This document shows, piece by piece, positions 59,417 to 60,000 of a stretch of DNA of 60,000 nucleotides (the stretch's first letter is position 1; every line of letters begins with the position of its first letter). The position numbers and the translations under genes are program-made. The notes beneath the pieces are model-generated. The model saw nothing but the letters and a program-made list of their open reading frames with translations. It was not told the origin of the DNA and searched no databases. Source of the stretch: Liolophura sinensis (taxonomy: Eukaryota; Mollusca; Polyplacophora; Chitonida; Chitonidae); assembly GCF_032854445.1 (NCBI RefSeq), contig NC_088300.1:26767608-26827607 (forward strand), written 5' to 3'.

Positions 59417-59724
59417 CCTGTGCATTGCTATTTGTAGTTTAAATCATTATTTTCCTTTTGATTCATTAAATTGTTGAGAGTGTTACTCTGTCTAACCCAG
59501 GTTAGGCTTGTTATTGGGAATTGATTTTGGGCTTATTATACGGACCCTTAACACCTAGTGACTGAATTTCATACTTTATAAAGTTATTTGTTTCACATTC
59601 TTTATAAATTTGCACGTCTCCAATGTTGTGAGACCAAACCAATTTGGTCAGTCAACTACCTGAGAATCTGATCAAGCTTGTACTTGACTTACCCCAACTT
59701 CATGGGCACTTGTGACCAGTTCGC
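34742..59724 (-). CDS. TMEM260: TMEM260, protein O-mannosyltransferase (17 coding exons, 5' end off window)
   Basis: TMEM260 is a multi-pass ER enzyme of the GT-C type that O-mannosylates IPT domains of plexins and MET/RON receptors (established for the human protein). Exons in coding order: 59724-59693, 58197-58046, 57577-57403, 52757-52644, 51767-51588, 50245-50205, 48739-48656, 47558-47441, 44143-44070, 41373-41298, 40082-39952, 39338-39284, 38303-38146, 37062-36883, 36031-35978, 35694-35604, 34990-34742. All phases agree; 1964 nt give 653 residues plus TAA. Signature segments: [112 protein letters not shown]. The human protein is 707 residues, so about 50 N-terminal residues (including the Asp before GEL) lie right of the window. 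No break was found. Confidence 0.94.
35180..35365 (-). mobile_element. SINE family 2 body
   Basis: TTAAGGGGGGAGGAAAAATG, CCACCAACTTTTGGCAA and CTTGCACATGTGATGTACAGGCCTGCACA resemble the bodies at 48945-49115 and 4950-5130. Its tRNA-like part continues into the 76-bp array. Confidence 0.5.
35370..35588. repeat. 76-bp tandem repeat of SINE family 2 B-box segment, 3 copies
   Basis: TGCCCCAATG starts units at 35370, 35446 and 35522. Each unit contains CAAATTCCCTGTCCAAGGCT and GGGATTGAACCC, the complement of a Pol III B-box. The copies are nearly identical. The array ends about 16 bp from the TMEM260 exon W16 donor and creates spurious repetitive minus-strand frames. Confidence 0.85.
35604..35694 (-). 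CDS. TMEM260: TMEM260 exon W16
   Basis: 91 nt, phase 2 to 0. Encodes [20 protein letters not shown] then [11 protein letters not shown]. Acceptor aacag|GAT, donor AAG|gtaggt. A 76-bp tandem repeat starts about 16 bp past the donor. Confidence 0.92.
35978..36031 (-). CDS. TMEM260: TMEM260 exon W15 (54 nt)
   Basis: Phase 2 to 2. Encodes [23 protein letters not shown] is conserved. Acceptor ttacag|ATT, donor CGAA|gtgagt. Confidence 0.93.
36296..36500 (-). mobile_element. SINE-like fragment (family 2 relative)
   Basis: Contains TCAAGAATACCTCACTTACA, TGTGGAGGAAACTGGAGT and TGGGGTAAACCACTCAGACA. The organisation resembles family 2 bodies, but the head is unclear. Confidence 0.45.
36585..36855. 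repeat. Degenerate minisatellite, 18-bp unit
   Basis: Units such as CCAAAACCAATCACTCGA and ATAAGATCATTTTGTCAA alternate at 18-bp spacing. Because 18 is a multiple of 3, one plus-strand frame (36534-36857) stays open with CQPKPI/CQTEPF-like repeats. It ends about 30 bp from the exon W14 donor. Confidence 0.75.
36883..37062 (-). CDS. TMEM260: TMEM260 exon W14
   Basis: 180 nt, phase 2 to 2. Encodes [20 protein letters not shown], then [19 protein letters not shown] and [18 protein letters not shown]. Acceptor ttttcag|ATA; the donor is non-optimal (AAGG|gtagat) but phase-correct. A degenerate 18-bp repeat lies about 30 bp past it. Confidence 0.92.
37123..38145. other. TMEM260 intron between W13 and W14: no gene seen
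   Basis: A short SINE family 1 tail relic lies near 37125-37165 (GGCGTTACACACGGCACTCA). The plus-strand frame at 37322-37522 has no recognised family. Otherwise nothing. Confidence 0.5.
38146..38303 (-). CDS. TMEM260: TMEM260 exon W13
   Basis: 158 nt, phase 0 to 2. Encodes [20 protein letters not shown] then [10 protein letters not shown]...[13 protein letters not shown]. Acceptor ttcag|GTG, donor GATAG|gtaaac. Confidence 0.94.
38626..38841. mobile_element. MITE-A copy 3 (reference-like, 216 bp)
   Basis: CTCTAATTCCTCAACCTTTT at the left; the right end, inverted, reads CTGTAATTTGTCAACC. Internal words CATTGGTTTAATTAGCCA, TTTCAGGGCATCACAAAAAG and TCTTGCAAACATGCGAAA are shared with copies 1 and 4. 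No open frame. Confidence 0.8.
38842..39283. other. TMEM260 intron between W12 and W13, right part: no gene seen
   Basis: Two overlapping frames on opposite strands (38909-39232 minus, 38934-39266 plus) without any signature. 39339-39951 is also plain intron. Confidence 0.5.
39284..39338 (-). CDS. TMEM260: TMEM260 exon W12 (55 nt)
   Basis: Phase 2 to 0. Encodes [19 protein letters not shown], matching the family's RY...C...RPD...DQE pattern. Acceptor ttccag|GTA, donor GAG|gtaaga. Confidence 0.94.
39952..40082 (-). CDS. TMEM260: TMEM260 exon W11
   Basis: 131 nt, phase 0 to 2. Encodes [20 protein letters not shown] then [23 protein letters not shown], the start of the soluble luminal C-terminal part. 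Acceptor ttccag|AAC, donor ATCAG|gtaagc. Confidence 0.95.
40083..40751. other. TMEM260 intron between W10 and W11, left part: no gene seen
   Basis: G-rich stretch at 40432-40460; otherwise nothing recognised before the MITE. Confidence 0.5.
40752..41231. mobile_element. MITE-A copy 4, split by a SINE
   Basis: Left TIR CTCTAATTCCTCAACCTTTT at 40752; right end, inverted, CTGTAATTCTTTACCTTTTC. The element is interrupted at the family position ACAAAAAGTATA by the SINE at 40876-41134; without it and one target copy the length is about 209 bp. Confidence 0.85.
40876..41134 (+). mobile_element. SINE family 1, full length with perfect 12-bp target duplication
   Basis: Begins GGGGCCTCCGTGGCTCGG (tRNA-like head) and ends ACGGCGTAAAACACCAATCA plus (AAAT)n. 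Flanked by ACAAAAAGTATA at 40864-40875 and 41135-41146. The identical duplication and intact ends mark it as relatively young. The B-box region is slightly shortened (GAGTTCAGCTC). Confidence 0.95.
41298..41373 (-). CDS. TMEM260: TMEM260 exon W10
   Basis: 76 nt, phase 2 to 0. Encodes [26 protein letters not shown], ending in a hydrophobic helix. Acceptor cctcag|CTT, donor GTG|gtgagt. Confidence 0.88.
41374..41879. other. TMEM260 intron between W9 and W10, left part: no gene seen
   Basis: Nothing recognised before the LINE remnant. Confidence 0.5.
42072..42175. repeat. 22-bp tandem repeat inside the LINE remnant
   Basis: ATTCTGCACCAGTCACCACA-AT starts at 42072, 42094, 42116 and 42138, with a diverged fifth copy. 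It appears to expand a short LINE segment. Confidence 0.85.
43144..43395 (+). mobile_element. SINE family 1, nearly full length, inside the LINE
   Basis: Starts GGGGCCTCCGTGGCTCAG; A-box TGGCTCAGTCGG at 43154-43165 and B-box GTTCAAGTCC at 43224-43233. It stops at CACCAATCA without the (AAAT)n tail, and no target duplication is visible. Best copy of the head in the window. Confidence 0.93.
44070..44143 (-). CDS. TMEM260: TMEM260 exon W9
   Basis: 74 nt, phase 0 to 2. Encodes [24 protein letters not shown], continuing GV-VERFW across the intron. Acceptor ggctag|GTG, donor TTCAG|gtaaaa. Confidence 0.94.
44340..44610. repeat. Diverged 21-bp minisatellite (same family as 47146-47397)
   Basis: Variants of GAAACAAGGCATGGCCCAG recur at about 21-bp spacing, giving open repetitive frames on both strands (44352-44588 plus, 44342-44653 minus). 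It lies in the intron upstream of exon W9. Confidence 0.75.
44611..47145. other. TMEM260 intron between W8 and W9: no gene seen
   Basis: About 2.5 kb of AT-rich sequence. The minus frame at 45189-45569 (126 residues) has no recognisable family. Nothing supported. Confidence 0.5.
47146..47397. repeat. 21-bp minisatellite, 7 identical plus about 5 diverged copies
   Basis: AAACAAGGCATGGTCTGGTG-G starts at 47146 and recurs every 21 bp, seven times without change, to 47292; diverged GGCATGGCCCAG-type units follow. As 21 is a multiple of 3 it stays open in several frames (NKAWSGG repeats), which is not coding evidence. It ends 43 bp from the exon W8 donor. Confidence 0.95.
47441..47558 (-). CDS. 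TMEM260: TMEM260 exon W8
   Basis: 118 nt, phase 2 to 0. Encodes [20 protein letters not shown] then [28 protein letters not shown] is conserved. Acceptor caccag|GTA, donor GTT|gtaagt. A 21-bp minisatellite starts 43 bp into the next intron. Confidence 0.95.
48334..48591 (+). other. CRE palindrome plus ATGGCG open frame (cryptic promoter or exon candidate)
   Basis: TGACGTCA at 48334-48341 is followed 25 bp on by AAAATGGCG (ATG at 48367) and a 74-codon frame with hydrophobic stretches ([20 protein letters not shown]...). It runs opposite to TMEM260 within its intron between W7 and W8. No family recognised. It could be the start of an antisense transcript or chance. Confidence 0.25.
48656..48739 (-). 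CDS. TMEM260: TMEM260 exon W7
   Basis: 84 nt, phase 2 to 2. Encodes [20 protein letters not shown] then YGLFVAWKR, a transmembrane helix. Acceptor ttgcag|GAT, donor AGCG|gtaagt. Confidence 0.87.
48945..49115 (-). mobile_element. SINE family 2 body fragment
   Basis: GTGCCCGGGGGAAAACCACC, CACCTTTGGCAAGTTTGTGA and GATATGCACACCACACTAGT match the body next to the tRNA-like head at 4950-5226. Confidence 0.6.
49398..49606. mobile_element. MITE-A copy 5 (opposite orientation)
   Basis: Right end GTGAAAGGGTTGAGGAATTAG is the inverted family start; inside are GAAACTGGCCAATCCAACCA and TTGTGAAGGCCTGAAA, the inverse of words in copies 3 and 4. The left TIR is eroded (CTGTTTCAAGCTG). Confidence 0.7.
49607..50204. 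other. TMEM260 intron between W6 and W7, right part: no gene seen
   Basis: Nothing recognised. 50246-51365 (intron between W5 and W6) is likewise without a supported feature. Confidence 0.5.
50205..50245 (-). CDS. TMEM260: TMEM260 exon W6 (41 nt)
   Basis: Phase 0 to 2. Encodes [14 protein letters not shown], a polar loop after EEYGTFRL. Acceptor ttgcag|GCC, donor TTAAG|gtatgt. Placed by splice sites and phase; the homology is weak, as expected for this loop. Confidence 0.82.
51366..51581. repeat. 18-bp minisatellite, about 12 copies
   Basis: GTTTTGCAGGGCTGCAAG-type units at 18-bp spacing, diverged, e.g. GTTTTGTAAGGTGACAAA and GTTTTGTGGGGCTATCAG. It stops about 7 bp from the exon W5 boundary. 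Confidence 0.85.
51588..51767 (-). CDS. TMEM260: TMEM260 exon W5
   Basis: 180 nt, phase 0. Encodes a hydrophobic helix ([20 protein letters not shown]), then [27 protein letters not shown], strongly family-specific. Acceptor tttgtag|AAG, donor TTG|gtaagc. An 18-bp minisatellite begins about 7 bp past the donor. Confidence 0.96.
51768..52643. other. TMEM260 intron between W4 and W5: no gene seen
   Basis: The segment at 52005-52065 resembles 16730-16795 and may be a dispersed repeat. No exon. Confidence 0.45.
52644..52757 (-). CDS. TMEM260: TMEM260 exon W4
   Basis: 114 nt, phase 0. Encodes [20 protein letters not shown] then [27 protein letters not shown] is a family hallmark. Acceptor aacag|GCA, donor GAG|gtaagc. 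Confidence 0.95.
52887..53062. repeat. 30-bp minisatellite, about 6 copies
   Basis: GTGAGCCCATGTGGGAYATT-CATCCACAGA repeated with few changes. It lies 130 bp upstream of the exon W4 acceptor and generates a spurious minus-strand frame. Confidence 0.9.
53940..54191 (+). mobile_element. SINE family 1, full length with perfect 12-bp target duplication
   Basis: GGGGCCTCCGTGGCTCAG to ACACCAATCA plus (AAAT)n, flanked by TAGATTGACTGA at 53928-53939 and 54192-54203. The B-box sentence is shortened (GCTGTGAGCTCATGC), as in the copy at 40876. Confidence 0.95.
54714..55007 (+). other. Unexplained open frame, about 97 codons
   Basis: Open from a stop at 54711 to a TGA/stop at 55005-55007. The sequence is helical, without low complexity ([20 protein letters not shown], then [19 protein letters not shown]). 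It has no in-frame ATG at its start; an ATG at 54728 opens a different short frame. A GGCCAATAG CCAAT-like word lies at about 54683. It could be an exon, a decayed gene or chance. I do not recognise it. Confidence 0.25.
55008..57402. other. TMEM260 intron between W3 and W4, right part: no gene seen
   Basis: The frames at 55557-55781 and 55981-56178 are unsupported. Nothing else. Confidence 0.45.
57403..57577 (-). CDS. TMEM260: TMEM260 exon W3
   Basis: 175 nt, phase 2 to 0. Encodes [20 protein letters not shown], then [20 protein letters not shown] and [12 protein letters not shown]...KLR, two hydrophobic segments. The donor is weak (AGG|gtcggt), but it gives phase 0 as the next exon needs. 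A donor four bases on (gtattc) would break the frame. Confidence 0.88.
57905..57985 (-). mobile_element. SINE-like fragment (family 2 relative)
   Basis: GATGGCATTCAGTTTTATGA, GTGGAGGAAACAGTAGAGCC and GTGGTAAACCATG resemble the family 2 body, just past the exon W2 donor side. Confidence 0.4.
58046..58197 (-). CDS. TMEM260: TMEM260 exon W2
   Basis: 152 nt, phase 0 to 2. Encodes [20 protein letters not shown] then [19 protein letters not shown] and a hydrophobic helix ending [16 protein letters not shown] is diagnostic for the DUF2723/TMEM260 family. Donor CG|gtgagt. Confidence 0.95.
58380..58505 (-). mobile_element. SINE family 1 tail fragment
   Basis: TTTATTTAATTGATTGGTGT, TTTACGCTGTACACTGGAAT and CCAGCATTATGATGGGAGGA match the family tail half; it ends where SINE family 3 sequence begins. 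Confidence 0.8.
58535..58735 (-). mobile_element. SINE family 3 (tRNA-derived), second copy
   Basis: Minus-strand head TTTGGTGGCCTGTTAGTTAA with A-box-like GTTAGTTAAAGCA and B-box-like GAGATCAAATCC. Body shared with 30250-30493 (TTTCCTTGCTCCAACCTCT, TAAGTGCTAAGCGCC). A GCGCCAAGCGCCAGG mini-duplication is visible. Confidence 0.75.
58736..59692. other. TMEM260 intron between W1 and W2: no gene seen
   Basis: An (AT)n microsatellite lies at 59380-59417; otherwise nothing recognised. Confidence 0.55.
59693..59724 (-). CDS. TMEM260: TMEM260 exon W1 (32-nt small exon)
   Basis: Encodes [11 protein letters not shown], the end of the conserved (GGDS)GEL motif in the first luminal loop. Acceptor ttttag|GC, donor GGG|gtaagt. 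It starts with two bases that complete a Gly codon from an off-window exon. Only 32 nt long, so automated annotation could miss it. Confidence 0.88.
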
Positions 59725-59823
59725 CTAAAAGTGATGAGAAACAACAGGAAAGATCAACATACTGGCATATAATCAGGCAAAGGGCTGGTTATATGAAATG
59801 AAACATTATGCAATGAAACAAGT

Positions 59824-60000
59824 TTATTTTATTCATTTATTTATTTGATTGTTTTTTTTACGCCGTACTCAAGAATATTTCACTTATACGACGGTGACCA
59901 GCATTATGGTGGGAGGAAACCGGGCAGAGCCTGGGGGGAAATCCACGACCATCTGCAGGTTGCTGAGAGACCTTCCCACGTACGGCCGGAGAGGAAGCCA
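59824..60000 (-). mobile_element. SINE family 1, cut by the window edge
   Basis: TTTATTTATTTGATTG, TTTACGCCGTACTCAAGAAT, CCAGCATTATGGTGGGAGGA and ACGTACGGCCGGAGAGGAAG; the tRNA-like head lies beyond 60000. Confidence 0.93.

Overview
The window is nuclear genomic DNA of an animal, most likely a mollusc. Genes are split into short exons with GT-AG introns, the DNA is AT-rich and full of TACATGTA-type words, and it carries dispersed tRNA-derived SINEs of a kind common in molluscan genomes, CR1/Jockey-like LINE debris, MITEs and many minisatellites. The species assignment is inference. No prokaryotic operon, CRISPR array, integrated virus or stand-alone tRNA/rRNA gene was seen.

Two conserved protein-coding genes were reconstructed, both on the minus strand. 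(1) A PP2A B56 regulatory subunit (PPP2R5, gamma/delta-like) starts at 21735 and runs left off the window. Ten coding exons between 21735 and 416 join in frame to 356 residues, roughly the N-terminal two thirds; the C-terminus lies beyond position 1. Its third intron is about 13.2 kb and holds a dead LINE (11640-14380). A CCAAT box and a CACGTG E-box lie 90-110 bp upstream of the start codon. (2) TMEM260, a multi-pass ER O-mannosyltransferase of the GT-C type, enters from the right edge. Seventeen coding exons between 59724 and 34742 join in perfect phase to about 653 residues plus stop; only the extreme N-terminus (about 50 residues) is missing.

Layout: 1-21735 PPP2R5 and introns; 21736-34741 a 13-kb intergenic stretch with a promoter, 35-bp and roughly 63-bp tandem repeats, an (AT)n microsatellite, SINE pieces, a MITE inserted inside a SINE, and a mariner-like MITE; 34742-60000 TMEM260 with repeat-filled introns.

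The least ordinary observations are: (a) four of the 17 TMEM260 exons have a minisatellite starting within about 5-45 bp of their 5' splice site; (b) a TIR-bearing MITE family with five copies, one of them split by a SINE with a perfect 12-bp target duplication; (c) a 334-bp MITE inside a SINE; (d) a 76-bp tandem repeat built from the B-box part of a tRNA-derived SINE; (e) two unexplained open frames in TMEM260 introns, one just downstream of a perfect CRE. I found no clearly new multi-gene system.
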